DNA of 64,000 nucleotides from Massilia glaciei (GTDB lineage: Bacteria > Pseudomonadota > Gammaproteobacteria > Burkholderiales > Burkholderiaceae_D), in the NCBI RefSeq assembly GCF_003011895.2, contig NZ_PXWF02000310.1:40366-104365 (forward strand). The letters are read 5' to 3'. Numbering within the stretch: position 1 is the stretch's first letter; each line of letters starts with the position of its first letter. This document shows positions 8,567-16,984 of this stretch, piece after piece. Under the pieces are notes generated by a model. The model had not been told where the DNA came from, made no database searches, and saw nothing but the letters and a program-made list of their open reading frames with translations. Made by a program: the position numbers and the translations under genes.

Positions 8567-9297
8567 ACGCAGTGAACAAGAGCGTGCTGGTGACGGGTGC
8601 GTCGCGCGGCATCGGCAAGGCGATCGCGCTGCGGCTGGCGCGCGACGGCTACGACGTGGTGGTCCATTGCCGCAGCCGGCGCGCCGAGGCCGAGGCGGTA
8701 GCGCGCGAGGTCGAGGCCATGGGGCGCGCCGCGCGCGTGCTGCAGTTCGACATCGGCGAGCGTGCCGCCGCCGCCGCCGCGCTGCTGGCCGATATCGGCG
8801 CCCACGGCTGCTATTACGGCGTGGTGTGCAATGCCGGCGTGGCGCGCGACAACGCCTTTCCGGCGATGACGGGCGAGGACTGGGACGTCGTCATGGACAC
8901 CAACATGGATGGTTTCTTCAACGTGCTCAACCCGCTCGTGATGCCGATGGTCCAGCGCCGCAAGGCCGGCCGCATCGTCACGCTGGCCTCGGTGTCGGGC
9001 CTGGTCGGCAACCGCGGCCAGGTCAATTACAGCGCGGCCAAGGCCGGCATCATCGGCGCGACCAAGGCGCTCGCGCTCGAACTGGCCAAGCGCGCGATCA
9101 CCGTCAATTGCGTCGCGCCGGGCCTGATCGAAACCGACATGACGAGCGCCGTGCCGCTCGACGAGGCGCTCAAGCTGATTCCCGCGCGCCGCGTCGGCAA
9201 GCCCGACGAGGTGGCCGCGCTGGTGAGCTTTTTGCTCGGCGACGACGCCGCCTATATCACGCGCCAGGTCATTTCGGTCAACGGGGGCATGGCATGA
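8563..9297 (+). CDS. 3-ketoacyl-ACP reductase, SDR family (ApeQ/FabG-like)
   Basis: A 244-residue short-chain dehydrogenase. The cofactor motif TGASRGIG is near residue 11, NAG near residue 90, and the catalytic Ser/Tyr/Lys triad is in LASVSG and NYSAAKAG. HCRSRR after strand two suggests NADPH preference. It would reduce 3-ketoacyl-ACP during each elongation round of the polyene. The length is that of FabG. The start at 8563 overlaps the dehydratase stop, and its own stop overlaps the next ketosynthase by ATGA. Confidence 0.9.
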   Translation: MNAVNKSVLVTGASRGIGKAIALRLARDGYDVVVHCRSRRAEAEAVAREVEAMGRAARVLQFDIGERAAAAAALLADIGAHGCYYGVVCNAGVARDNAFPAMTGEDWDVVMDTNMDGFFNVLNPLVMPMVQRRKAGRIVTLASVSGLVGNRGQVNYSAAKAGIIGATKALALELAKRAITVNCVAPGLIETDMTSAVPLDEALKLIPARRVGKPDEVAALVSFLLGDDAAYITRQVISVNGGMA

Positions 9298-10523
9298 CGC
9301 GGCGCGTGGTGGTGACCGGCATGGGCGGCATCAGCCCGCTCGGCAACGACTGGCCGGCGATCCGCGCGCGCCTGGGCGAATACCGCAACGCGGTGGTGCG
9401 CATGGAGTCGTGGGCCGCATACGAGGGCCTCAACACCCAACTGGCCGCGCCGGCGGCGCCGTTCGAGTTGGGCGAGCGCTACAACCGCAAGTCGACCCGC
9501 AGCATGGGCCGGGTGGCCCTGATGGCCACGCGCGCGACCGAATCGGCGCTGGCCGACGCCGGCCTTCTTGACGACCCTTTCATCAGGAGCGGGCAGATGG
9601 GCGTGGCGTTCGGCTCCTCGGTCGGCACCACCAGCGCGATCTGCGGCTTTGGCCACATGCTCGAGCAGTTCAACACGCGCGGCATCAACGCCGCCACCTA
9701 CATCAAGATGATGGCGCACACGGCGCCCGTCAACATCGGCGTGTTCTTCGGCCTGACCGGGCGCGTGATCACGACCTCGTCGGCCTGCACCTCGGGCAGC
9801 CAGGGCATCGGCTACGCCTACGAGGCGATCAAGGACGGCAGGCAGCTGGCGATGGTGGCCGGCGGCGCCGAGGAGCTGTGCCCGACCGAGGCCGCCGTGT
9901 TCGACACCCTGTTCGCCACCAGCACCCGCAACGACGCGCCGGGCACCACGCCGCGCCCTTACGACGCCACGCGCGACGGCCTGGTGATCGGCGAGGGCGC
10001 TTGCGCGTTGATCCTCGAGGAGCGCGAACACGCGCTCGCGCGCGGGGCCACCATCTACGCCGAGTTGGTCGGCTTTGGCACCAACAGCGACGGCTTGCAC
10101 GTGACCCAGCCCAATCCGGCGACCATGAAGGTGGCGATGGAACTGGCGCTGGCCGATGCCGGCGTCAAAGCGGGCGAGATCGGCTACATCAACGGCCATG
10201 GCACCGCGACCGAGCAGGGCGACATCGCCGAGTCGCACGCGACCGCGCAGGTGTTCGGCGGCGCCACGCCGATCAGTTCGAGCAAAAGCTACATGGGCCA
10301 CACGCTGGGCGCCTGCGGCGCGCTCGAGGCGTGGTTCAGCATCGAGATGATGCGCGAGGGCTGGTTCGCGCCGACCGTCAACCTGGACGGGGTCGACGCG
10401 CGCTGCGCCGAACTCGATTTCATCAAGGGCGAGGGGCGGCAGATCGAATGCGAGTACGTGATGTCGAATAATTTCGCCTTCGGCGGCATCAACACCTCGC
10501 TGATCTTTAGAAAGCACCGTTGA
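9294..10523 (+). CDS. Beta-ketoacyl-ACP synthase, FabF-like (ApeR-like)
   Basis: A 409-residue KAS II-like enzyme. The active-site Cys is residue 165 (TSSACTSGSQ), with histidines in NGHGTATEQGD and MGHTLGACGA, so the Cys-His-His set is complete. It is the second ketosynthase of the cluster and is closer to standard FabF than the one at 6927; both keep their catalytic residues. In characterised aryl polyene systems more than one KS takes part, one often specialised for the aryl starter, but which does what here cannot be read from sequence. It is the last gene of the tightly overlapping block. Confidence 0.9.
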   Translation: MTRRVVVTGMGGISPLGNDWPAIRARLGEYRNAVVRMESWAAYEGLNTQLAAPAAPFELGERYNRKSTRSMGRVALMATRATESALADAGLLDDPFIRSGQMGVAFGSSVGTTSAICGFGHMLEQFNTRGINAATYIKMMAHTAPVNIGVFFGLTGRVITTSSACTSGSQGIGYAYEAIKDGRQLAMVAGGAEELCPTEAAVFDTLFATSTRNDAPGTTPRPYDATRDGLVIGEGACALILEEREHALARGATIYAELVGFGTNSDGLHVTQPNPATMKVAMELALADAGVKAGEIGYINGHGTATEQGDIAESHATAQVFGGATPISSSKSYMGHTLGACGALEAWFSIEMMREGWFAPTVNLDGVDARCAELDFIKGEGRQIECEYVMSNNFAFGGINTSLIFRKHR

Positions 10524-10536
10524 TTTTGGCCGGCAG

Positions 10537-11145
10537 ATGAACGCCCCGCATGAGGCCGCGCTCTGCCTGGTCGATGGCAAGGACGTGCCGGACGACGCGT
10601 TCGGCCCGTTTCTGTCGTGGCTGAGCGACTCCGAACAGGCGCGGCTTGGGCGGTTCGTGCGGCGCGAGCGGCGGCGCCAGTTCCTCATCGGCCGCGTGCT
10701 GCTGCGCCGGATGCTGGGGCGCGTGTTGGGAATGGAAGCCAGTTTGGTGCCGCTGCTTGAACGGCACGGCCAGGCGCCGCAGCTTGCAATGGCGGACTGC
10801 GAGGCGGTCGGTTTCAGCCTCTCGCACAGCGGGCCGTGGGTCGCTTGCGCGGTCAGCGCGGGCACCGCGCTCGGGCTTGACATCGAAATGCGCGACGGGG
10901 CGCGCGACTTGGCGGCGCTTGCCGCGCAGGCGTTCGACGCGCACGAAAACGCGTGGCTCGCGGCGCGCCCGCAAGCGGACCGCGTGCACGATTTTTACCG
11001 GTTATGGAGCGCCAAGGAGGCGCAGTACAAGCTGCACGCGCCGAGCGCGCAGTGCATCTCGCTTGAACACGCCGAATTGTCGGTCTCGCTGTGCAGCGCG
11101 CAGCCGCTTGCGCGGGTGCCGTCGTTGGCGCTGGTGCCGTTCTAG
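10537..11145 (+). CDS. 4'-phosphopantetheinyl transferase (Sfp/Gsp type)
   Basis: A 202-residue PPTase. The Mg-binding motif GLDIEM is near residue 108 and WSAKEAQYKL near residue 150, as in Sfp-type enzymes. FSLSHSGPWVACAVS is the upstream conserved block. It would attach phosphopantetheine to the acyl carrier proteins of the aryl polyene pathway. It lies 13 bases downstream of the last ketosynthase and is probably the final gene of the operon. After it the next genes run on the opposite strand. Confidence 0.88.
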   Translation: MNAPHEAALCLVDGKDVPDDAFGPFLSWLSDSEQARLGRFVRRERRRQFLIGRVLLRRMLGRVLGMEASLVPLLERHGQAPQLAMADCEAVGFSLSHSGPWVACAVSAGTALGLDIEMRDGARDLAALAAQAFDAHENAWLAARPQADRVHDFYRLWSAKEAQYKLHAPSAQCISLEHAELSVSLCSAQPLARVPSLALVPF

Positions 11146-11156
11146 CCGGGCGCGGC

Positions 11157-11498
11157 TTACACCTTCTTTACGAATTCGGTCTTGAGGCTCATGGCGCCGA
11201 AGCCGTCGATCTTGCAGTCGATATCGTGGTCGCTGTCGACCAGGCGGATGTTTTTGACCTTGGTGCCCATCTTGACGACGCCGCCGCTGCCCTTCAGTTT
11301 CAGGTCCTTGATCACGCTGACGGTGTCGCCGTCCTGCAGCACGTTGCCGGCCGAATCGCGGTAGATGCGCGCGCCCTCGTCGGCGGCCGCCGCGGCCACC
11401 ATCGGCCATTCATGGGCGCACTCCGGGCACACATAGTTGCTGCCGTCCTCGTAGGTGAATTCGGAATTGCAGGTCGGGCAGGGTGGCAGGGCGCTCAT
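11157..11498 (-). CDS. yjdM: YjdM (PhnA-like) zinc-ribbon protein
   Basis: A 113-residue protein. The N-terminal zinc ribbon has two Cys pairs (CPTC and CPEC), and the C-terminal half is a small beta barrel ([30 protein letters not shown], ending VKKV). This matches Escherichia coli YjdM, formerly called PhnA, closely along its whole length. Despite the old name the family has no established role in phosphonate use and its function is unknown. ATG at 11498 gives the family N-terminus; a longer frame to 11564 adds unrelated residues. It converges on the PPTase gene with an 11-base gap. Confidence 0.88.
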   Translation of the reverse strand: MSALPPCPTCNSEFTYEDGSNYVCPECAHEWPMVAAAAADEGARIYRDSAGNVLQDGDTVSVIKDLKLKGSGGVVKMGTKVKNIRLVDSDHDIDCKIDGFGAMSLKTEFVKKV

Positions 11499-11608
11499 GG
11501 TCGTGGCTTTCAAAAGGCGGTAAAACGCACGCAGTATACTTGCTGCCCCGGGCCAGCTATGCAATTTCGTTTAGCAAGATGGTTCGCTAGTCAAAATTGC
11601 ATAGCCTC

Positions 11609-12195
11609 TCAGCGCGCCTTGAAAATGTTCAGCGCCGCATACTGGAGCAGCATGATGGTCTTGCCGTCGACGATCTCGCCGCTGGCGATCATCGCGTAGG
11701 CCTGATCGAAGGGCAATTCGAGCACCTCGATGTGCTCGCCCTCGGCCTCGATGCCGCCGCCGTTTCCCACCTTGCTGCCGGGCTCGTATTGCGCGACGAA
11801 AAAATACAGGCGCTCGGTGACCGAGCCGGGGCTCATATACGACTCGAACACCTTCGTCACGTGCTCGACGCGGTAGCCGGTTTCCTCGGCGACCTCCTCG
11901 CGGATGCGTTCGGCGGGCGAGGCGTTGTCGAGCAGGCCGGCCGCCGCTTCGATCAGCAAGCCGCCCTCGCAACCGTTGACGTAGGCGGGCAGACGGAACT
12001 GGCGGACCAACACGACGGTGCGCTGTTGCTCGTTGTACAGCAGGATCGTCGCGCCGTTGCCGCGGTCGTAGGCCTCGCGGTTTTGGCGCTGCCATTTTTG
12101 CGTCGCAAGTTGAACACGTATTTTTTCAGCACGTACCAATTGTCGGACAGGGTGATGACGTCGATGATGCGGATGATGTCGTTTTTTATTTGCAT
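11609..12195 (-). CDS. nudK: NudK-type Nudix hydrolase (GDP-mannose pyrophosphatase-like), apparent frameshift
   Basis: The main frame (11609 to about 12100) holds a Nudix domain: [16 protein letters not shown], the Nudix box ending [10 protein letters not shown], and [18 protein letters not shown]. The residues expected before it, [18 protein letters not shown], are encoded in a different frame starting at ATG 12195 ([11 protein letters not shown]). The two frames meet at the five-T run 12095-12099 (five As on the coding strand). One additional A would join them into a colinear NudK of about 195 residues. In the frame as given, translation could begin only at a TTG near 12139. This is either a real disruption, a sequencing error in a homopolymer, or slippage. 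The glutamate expected near the start of the Nudix box appears to be replaced by Ser. Confidence 0.75.
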
Positions 12196-12219
12196 GGTGC
12201 GTTATCTCTGGCCATTGTT

Positions 12220-12275
12220 GCGATTCTTTAAGTCCGACAGGCTGCTAGCGACTCCCTAAGCCCGGCAGGCCGCTA
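12220..12275 (-). repeat. 28-bp tandem repeat (two copies) starting at the stop codon of the PAS-LuxR gene
   Basis: Read on the minus strand, two 28-bp units follow each other: 12275 to 12248 and 12247 to 12220, with 22 of 28 positions the same. Both begin with TAG, and the first TAG is the stop codon of the PAS-LuxR gene. The core TAGCRGCCTGYCGGRCTTA recurs at 37815 and, inverted, at 37962-37980. Confidence 0.8.
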
Positions 12276-12842
12276 GCGGGCGACACCGACGAGCTTGTGC
12301 ACCAGCTCCGACGAGGTCGACGCGGAGAATTTTCGCATCAGTTTGGCGCGGTGCATTTCGACCGTGCGCGGGCTCAGGCCGGTTTCGCGCGCGATGATCT
12401 TGCTGGTTTTGCCTTCGACCAGAAAGGCGGCGATTTCGCGCTCGCGCGGGGTCAGCTCCGCCGTCACGGGGCGTTTTTCGCTCACGTCCTCGAACGTCCA
12501 AACGCCGGCGCCGAGCGGCTCTTTGGGGTCGAGCGCGCGCCCGCTCACGTGGCACCAAAACAGCTCGCCGCTGGCGCGCAGCATGATGCGCTCGTCCGAA
12601 TAGCGCCCGCGCGCATTCATGATCGGGATGATGCGGTCGCCCGTGCGCAGGAATTCGTCCATGGTCGGGTAAAGCACCTGGAACGATTTGCCGGTCAACT
12701 CGCTGCGCGCATAGCCGAAAATCGAGGCCAGCGCCTCGTTGCTGGCCTGGATGACGCGGTTGACCGAAATGCACATGCCGACCGGTGCGTGCTGGAAAAT
12801 CATCTCGTAGTCGATGGCGCAGGCCGGGTCTGTCTGATGCAC
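12273..12842 (-). CDS. PAS domain / LuxR-type DNA-binding regulator
   Basis: A 189-residue protein. Residues 10-125 form a PAS domain (APVGMCISVNRVIQASNEA, FEDVSEKR at its end). Residues 127-189 form a LuxR/GerE helix-turn-helix (LTPREREIAAFLVEGKTSKIIA, SPRTVEMHRAKLMRKF). It is an orphan one-component regulator; the PAS ligand cannot be told from sequence. It is divergent from scoAB with about 130 bases between the starts, which suggests it controls the CoA-transferase operon and itself. A palindrome CGTA-TTTC-TACG at 12872 is a candidate site. The TAG stop lies inside a 28-bp tandem repeat. Confidence 0.85.
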   Translation of the reverse strand: MHQTDPACAIDYEMIFQHAPVGMCISVNRVIQASNEALASIFGYARSELTGKSFQVLYPTMDEFLRTGDRIIPIMNARGRYSDERIMLRASGELFWCHVSGRALDPKEPLGAGVWTFEDVSEKRPVTAELTPREREIAAFLVEGKTSKIIARETGLSPRTVEMHRAKLMRKFSASTSSELVHKLVGVAR

Positions 12843-12871
12843 ATTAAACTCTTCGCGTTGGGGTGGCTGGG

Positions 12872-12883
12872 CGTATTTCTACG
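12872..12883. promoter_or_regulatory. Candidate operator between the PAS-LuxR gene and scoA
   Basis: CGTATTTCTACG is a perfect inverted repeat of CGTA with a four-base spacer. It lies 30 bases upstream of the PAS-LuxR start and about 90 bases upstream of scoA. LuxR-type dimers usually bind short inverted repeats of this kind. The assignment is inferred from position and symmetry only. Confidence 0.4.
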
Positions 12884-12973
12884 GTATTGTGCTTTGGGCC
12901 TTCGTATTCTATGCTTAACGCCCACTCTGGCATACAGCGCAAGCGTGTAGCTCAATACTATAAAAGGGACGGT

Positions 12974-13672
12974 ATGAACAAAGTTTATCCTGATGCGGCG
13001 TCGGCCTTGGCCGGCATCGTCAAAGACGGCCAGACCATCGCGGTCGGCGGCTTCGGCCTGTGCGGCATTCCCGAGGCGCTCATCCTGGCGCTGCGCGACA
13101 GCGGCGTGACCAATCTGACGGCCATCTCCAACAACGCCGGGGTCGACGATTTCGGACTCGGCCAGCTGCTCACGACCCACCAGATCAAAAAAATGATTTC
13201 GTCGTACGTCGGCGAAAACAAGGAGTTCGCGCGCCAATACCTGGCCGGCGAACTCGAACTTGAATTCACGCCGCAGGGCACGCTGGCCGAAAAGCTGCGC
13301 GCCGGCGGCGCCGGCATTCCGGCGTTTTTCACCAGGACCGGGGTCGGCACCATCGTCGCCGAGGGCAAGGAGCTGCGCGAATTCGACGGCGAGCAGTACG
13401 TGATGGAACGTAGCCTGACGGCCGACGTCTCGCTGGTCAAGGCCTATATGGCCGACCGCGCCGGCAACCTGGTGTACCGCAAGACGGCCCGCAATTTCAA
13501 TCCGAACGTGGCGATGGCCGGCAAAATCACCATCGTCGAAGTCGAAAAACTGGTCGAAGTGGGCGAGATCGATCCGGATGCCGTGCACACCCCGAGCATT
13601 TTCGTGCACCGCATCGTCGTCAATCCAACGCCGGAAAAGCGCATCGAACAGCGCACCGTGCGTTCCAACTAA
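12974..13672 (+). CDS. scoA: 3-oxoacid CoA-transferase, subunit A
   Basis: A 232-residue alpha subunit of succinyl-CoA:3-ketoacid CoA-transferase (SCOT). [13 protein letters not shown] near residue 27 is the family I CoA-transferase signature 1 (the glycine loop), and [29 protein letters not shown] follows the family closely. With ScoB it moves CoA from succinyl-CoA to acetoacetate, the entry step for ketone body or PHB-derived acetoacetate. ATG 12974 has GGGAC just upstream; the frame is open further but with unrelated residues. It lies 16 bases from scoB. A 3-hydroxybutyrate dehydrogenase is encoded about 5 kb away. Confidence 0.93.
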   Translation: MNKVYPDAASALAGIVKDGQTIAVGGFGLCGIPEALILALRDSGVTNLTAISNNAGVDDFGLGQLLTTHQIKKMISSYVGENKEFARQYLAGELELEFTPQGTLAEKLRAGGAGIPAFFTRTGVGTIVAEGKELREFDGEQYVMERSLTADVSLVKAYMADRAGNLVYRKTARNFNPNVAMAGKITIVEVEKLVEVGEIDPDAVHTPSIFVHRIVVNPTPEKRIEQRTVRSN

Positions 13673-13688
13673 GCACCGGAGAAATAAC

Positions 13689-14339
13689 ATGGCATGGAAT
13701 CGTGATGAAATGGCCGCGCGCGCGGCGAAAGAACTGCAAGACGGGTACTACGTCAACCTCGGCATCGGCCTGCCGACGCTGGTGGCCAACTACGTCCCCA
13801 CCGAAATCGAAGTGTTTTTGCAGTCCGAGAACGGCCTGCTCGGCATCGGCCCGTTCCCGACCGACGACGCCGTCGACGCCGACCTGATCAACGCGGGCAA
13901 GCAGACCGTCACGGCGCTGCCGGGCGCGGCCTACTTCAGCTCGGCCGATTCGTTCGGCATGATCCGCGGCGGCAAGATCAACCTCGCGATCCTCGGCGCG
14001 ATGCAGGTGTCCGAGCGCGGCGACCTCGCCAACTGGATGATCCCTGGCAAAATGGTCAAGGGCATGGGCGGCGCGATGGACCTCGTGGCCGGCGTCAAGC
14101 GCGTGGTCGTGGTCATGGAGCATGTCGCCACGGCCAAAGACGGCAGCACCTCGCACAAGATCCTCAAAAAGTGCGATCTGCCGCTGACCGGCGTGGGCGT
14201 GGTCGACCGCATCATCACCGACCTGGGGGTGATCGACATCACCCCGACCGGCCTGCAACTGGTCGAGCTCGCGCCCGGCGTGACGAAGGAAGAGGTCATC
14301 AAGGCCACCGGCGCCGAATTGGACGTGTCCGCCGTCTGA
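13689..14339 (+). CDS. scoB: 3-oxoacid CoA-transferase, subunit B
   Basis: A 216-residue beta subunit of SCOT. The catalytic glutamate that forms the CoA thioester is Glu47 in [11 protein letters not shown] (CoA-transferase signature 2). [15 protein letters not shown] near residue 23 and [24 protein letters not shown] near the end fit the family. It pairs with ScoA encoded just upstream; CCGGAGAAATAAC before the ATG gives a good ribosome binding site. A strong intrinsic terminator follows the stop. Confidence 0.94.
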   Translation: MAWNRDEMAARAAKELQDGYYVNLGIGLPTLVANYVPTEIEVFLQSENGLLGIGPFPTDDAVDADLINAGKQTVTALPGAAYFSSADSFGMIRGGKINLAILGAMQVSERGDLANWMIPGKMVKGMGGAMDLVAGVKRVVVVMEHVATAKDGSTSHKILKKCDLPLTGVGVVDRIITDLGVIDITPTGLQLVELAPGVTKEEVIKATGAELDVSAV

Positions 14340-14361
14340 GCGACAGCGACGGCCGGAAGGG

Positions 14362-14390
14362 GCGCGGGGAGTGATCCCTGCGCTTTTTTT
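14362..14390 (+). terminator. Intrinsic terminator of scoAB
   Basis: The arms GCGCGGGG and CCCTGCGC (one mismatch) enclose AGTGAT and are followed by seven Ts at 14384-14390. The stem lies 23 bases after the scoB stop. Between here and 14606 I see no gene. Confidence 0.8.
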
Positions 14391-14605
14391 ATGCCCGAAC
14401 GAAATCGACATGCGCTTGGCGCCCGCCGGTTTGCGCGCGACGGATGGTCGCAGCGATGTTTGACAAAGCGCGAAGGCGTGTTGAAATGTACATAAAGGTT
14501 TCCGCGCACCAATGTAAATATTGCCGAGCGGACTAATTGGTACACTGACATCGCACCGCCCTTCCGCCGATGCGAAAAGGCCTGATTTGACTACCGGAGA
14601 TTAAA

Positions 14606-15025
14606 TTGCGAATTCCATTCTACAAACTTGGCGCCCTGTGCGCCGTCATGCTCGCCGCCGGTTGCCAAACCGCGCCGGGTTCATCCGACCAAGCTGCCTA
14701 TGAAGCGCCATCGCCCAAGAATCCGGGCTTTGTGACGGAGATGGCGAAATTCAACGCCCAGTTCCCGAACGCCAAGGCGACCAAATACGAAGAAGAAACG
14801 CTGCGCCACAATAACGCGAACAAATACGACGAGAAGGGCAATTGCCACGGCAAGTCGATCTACCCGGTCACCATCATCTTGCTGCTCGACGCCACCGGCC
14901 GCGTCATCAGCAGCACCACCGATGTCGAAAACGCCAAGGCGGCATGCTTCCGCAAAGCGTATGCATCGGCCCAATTTCCGAAGCCTCCGGTCGCGCCTTA
15001 CCGCAAGCCGCTGATGCTGAAATAA
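14606..15025 (+). CDS. Hypothetical lipoprotein with TonB-like C-terminal features
   Basis: A 139-residue protein starting at TTG 14606 behind CCGGAGATTAAA. The signal peptide ends in the lipobox LAAGC (MLAAGCQTAPG), so it should be lipid-anchored. The mature part begins with a low-complexity stretch. It then has a strand pattern KSIYPVTIILLLDATGRVISSTTD...ACFRKAYASAQFPKP, which resembles the C-terminal domain of TonB-like proteins but without a membrane anchor or proline-rich spacer. I do not recognise a specific family. It stands alone between scoB and the blaI operon. Confidence 0.65.
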   Translation: MRIPFYKLGALCAVMLAAGCQTAPGSSDQAAYEAPSPKNPGFVTEMAKFNAQFPNAKATKYEEETLRHNNANKYDEKGNCHGKSIYPVTIILLLDATGRVISSTTDVENAKAACFRKAYASAQFPKPPVAPYRKPLMLK

Positions 15026-15241
15026 ACAATTTGCGGCCCGCCGGGGCCGCAGCAAGATGTTCATCCTTGCAGCAGGGACCACTAAGGGACCACTAAGGGA
15101 AGGCGCTTTGATCGGCATCGAGAACCTCACCAATCCGGGGCGGTTAATGGAGGCGGTTAGGGCGTTTGCGGCCAGACCTGGCCGGCACCGAGATCATTGC
15201 GTTGGGTGTTCCAATGTGAAAAAAACAGAAAATTTTTCGTG

Positions 15242-15280
15242 AAAAAGAGCGTGTGGAATCACTCCCCGCGCTCTTTTTTT
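15242..15280 (-). terminator. Terminator of the BlaI/M56 operon, possibly bidirectional
   Basis: AAAAAGAGCG (15242-15251) pairs with CGCTCTTTTT (from 15269). On the minus strand the stem is followed by CTCTTTTTC just after the M56 gene. The run of As on one side and Ts on the other would let it work in both directions. The loop shares GCGCGGGGAGTGAT with the scoB terminator. Another GC hairpin without a T-run lies at 15032-15051, and two 11-bp direct repeats (GGGACCACTAA) at 15075-15096; no gene is seen in 15026-15284. Confidence 0.65.
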
Positions 15281-15284
15281 GGAC

Positions 15285-16559
15285 TTACTTCTGGGTCCAG
15301 ACGTACTGCACCTTGGCAGACATTTCTTCGGCCACGCCGTTACGGGTGCCGGCCTTGAAGGTGCACTTCATGATGCCGTCCCGCGCCGCGTTGTCGAGAT
15401 TGCTATGACCGCTCGACTGGAGAACCTCGGCGCTGACTACCTTGCCCTCGGCCGATATCAGAAACTCGAGGGCGACTTTACCGACGTGCCCGGCCTTGAG
15501 CGCCTCGGGAGGATAGACAGGCTTGTCGCAGCTGGCGAAATTTATCAGCGGCTTGACGACACCGGCAGTGGCGTGCTCCGCCGAAGGCGCGGCGACGCTG
15601 GTGACGGCCGTGACGGCGGCGGCAAAGCCGAGCACGAGCACGGGAATCGCGGCTTTCCAGTTGCTCGCTTGGGTGTCGGGACGGGTCAATCGTTTGATGC
15701 GGGACATAAGGTTTCCTCCGTTGGCCGCTTGGGCCAGATGGTGGGTTGAGAACTGGAAACGCTCCAGTTCGGAAAGAGCAAGAGCCAGACGCCGCGGTTC
15801 GCCTAGTTCTCTTGCAGCGATTGCATCTGCAATGTGTTCACGTTCAAGTCGGATTTGTCCAGAGATCCACCAGACGGCCGGGTGGAAGAACAGCAAGATC
15901 TCGACCACGTTCTGCCCCAGGTTGACCAGGTAGTCGAGCCGCTTGATATGCGCCATCTCGTGGGCGAGCAGGGCTTCGAGCAGATCGGGCGGCATGCTCG
16001 AGAACAGCGAGGCCGGCACCAGCACCACAGGGCGCCACCAACCGGCGGTGACCGGGCTGTCGAGATTGTCGACGATGCGCAGGCGCACAGTGCGGGTGAC
16101 GCCGAATTGTTGTGCCAGGCCCGACAGGTGCGCCTGCCAATGCGGATCGCTGCGCTGTTGGCGCGAGGCATGGCTCACCCACAGCAGCCCCAGCGCCATG
16201 CGCGCGGCCAGCGCCAAAGCGCAGCAGGCCCAGAAGCCGACGATCCACACGAGCTTGTTTTGCAGGTAGTTTTGCACGCCGCGCGCGCCGCCGTCGCCGG
16301 CGACCAGCATCGCGTCGGCGAATTGGGCGTCGATCAGCCCGAGGTTGCCGCCGCTCAAGCGGGCGTACAGCCCGAGCGCGGGCCAGGCGAAGCACATCAG
16401 CAAACCTGCGCACGCCACGGTGTAGCGGTGTTCGGGATTGGCGCGGCGCATGCAGGCAAGCGCGATGGCGGTGGCGCAGCCGAGCAGCAAGCCTTCCCAC
16501 AGGAAGTGCAGCAGGGTCCAACCGATGCTGCTGACGATGGTGGCGAGTGGGAGTGTCAT
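15285..16559 (-). CDS. M56-family (BlaR1-like) membrane metalloprotease with C-terminal TonB domain
   Basis: A 424-residue protein. Four or so membrane helices in the first 130 residues lead to a gluzincin motif HEMAH at residues 200-204, with the downstream EREHIADAIA supplying the third zinc ligand. Another helix near residue 310 is followed by a periplasmic region whose last 90 residues (KPVYPPEALKAGHVGKVALEFLISAEG...) are a TonB C-terminal domain. There is no penicillin-sensor domain, so this is not a classical BlaR1. Its start overlaps the BlaI-type repressor by four bases. In such pairs the protease inactivates the repressor after a periplasmic signal. What the TonB domain contacts is unknown. 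Confidence 0.85.
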   Translation of the reverse strand: MTLPLATIVSSIGWTLLHFLWEGLLLGCATAIALACMRRANPEHRYTVACAGLLMCFAWPALGLYARLSGGNLGLIDAQFADAMLVAGDGGARGVQNYLQNKLVWIVGFWACCALALAARMALGLLWVSHASRQQRSDPHWQAHLSGLAQQFGVTRTVRLRIVDNLDSPVTAGWWRPVVLVPASLFSSMPPDLLEALLAHEMAHIKRLDYLVNLGQNVVEILLFFHPAVWWISGQIRLEREHIADAIAARELGEPRRLALALSELERFQFSTHHLAQAANGGNLMSRIKRLTRPDTQASNWKAAIPVLVLGFAAAVTAVTSVAAPSAEHATAGVVKPLINFASCDKPVYPPEALKAGHVGKVALEFLISAEGKVVSAEVLQSSGHSNLDNAARDGIMKCTFKAGTRNGVAEEMSAKVQYVWTQK

Positions 16560-16948
16560 GCTTTGTCGTCCTTGAGCAGGGATTCGATTTCTTCGCGCTC
16601 TTTTTTTGAAATTCCACTGCGCAGGGCCGCCATCACCAGCGCCTTGGCCGAGCCAGAAAACGCCTTTTCGATGAGGTCCTTGAGCAGGTTGGTCTGCAGC
16701 GAATCCTGGGCCTGGGCCGGCGTGTACACATGGGAGCGCTCGCTCTCGTCGCGCAGCAAAATGCCCTTGGTGTGCATGATCTGCATCAGGCGCAGCACGC
16801 TCGCATAGGCGATGTCGGGCCGCTCCTGTTGCATCGCCTGGTGCACCTGCTTGGCGCTGGCTGCGCCGAGCGGCCACAGGGTTTGCAATAAATCGAGTTC
16901 GGCGGCGGTCGGTTTCGGGATCGTTGTGCTCGTGTTGCTCTTGGACAT
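16556..16948 (-). CDS. BlaI/MecI-type transcriptional repressor
   Basis: A 130-residue protein with the BlaI-family winged helix at residues 10-85 (PTAAELDLLQTLWPLGAASAKQVHQAM, ASVLRLMQIMHTKGIL) followed by a dimerisation tail. It is the first gene of an operon with the M56 metalloprotease (ATGA overlap), the usual repressor/sensor-protease arrangement. Two TGTCTA-type palindromic sites lie 37-58 bases upstream of the start, as expected for autorepression. No beta-lactamase gene is present nearby, so the regulon is open. Confidence 0.9.
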   Translation of the reverse strand: MSKSNTSTTIPKPTAAELDLLQTLWPLGAASAKQVHQAMQQERPDIAYASVLRLMQIMHTKGILLRDESERSHVYTPAQAQDSLQTNLLKDLIEKAFSGSAKALVMAALRSGISKKEREEIESLLKDDKA

Positions 16949-16984
16949 GCTGCTTCCTCGTGGTTCAGTCCAAGTAGAATACTT

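Noticed and set aside
15285..16559. Annotating the M56 protein as the beta-lactam sensor BlaR1
   Set aside because: The penicillin-binding sensor domain is missing; the C-terminus is a TonB domain.
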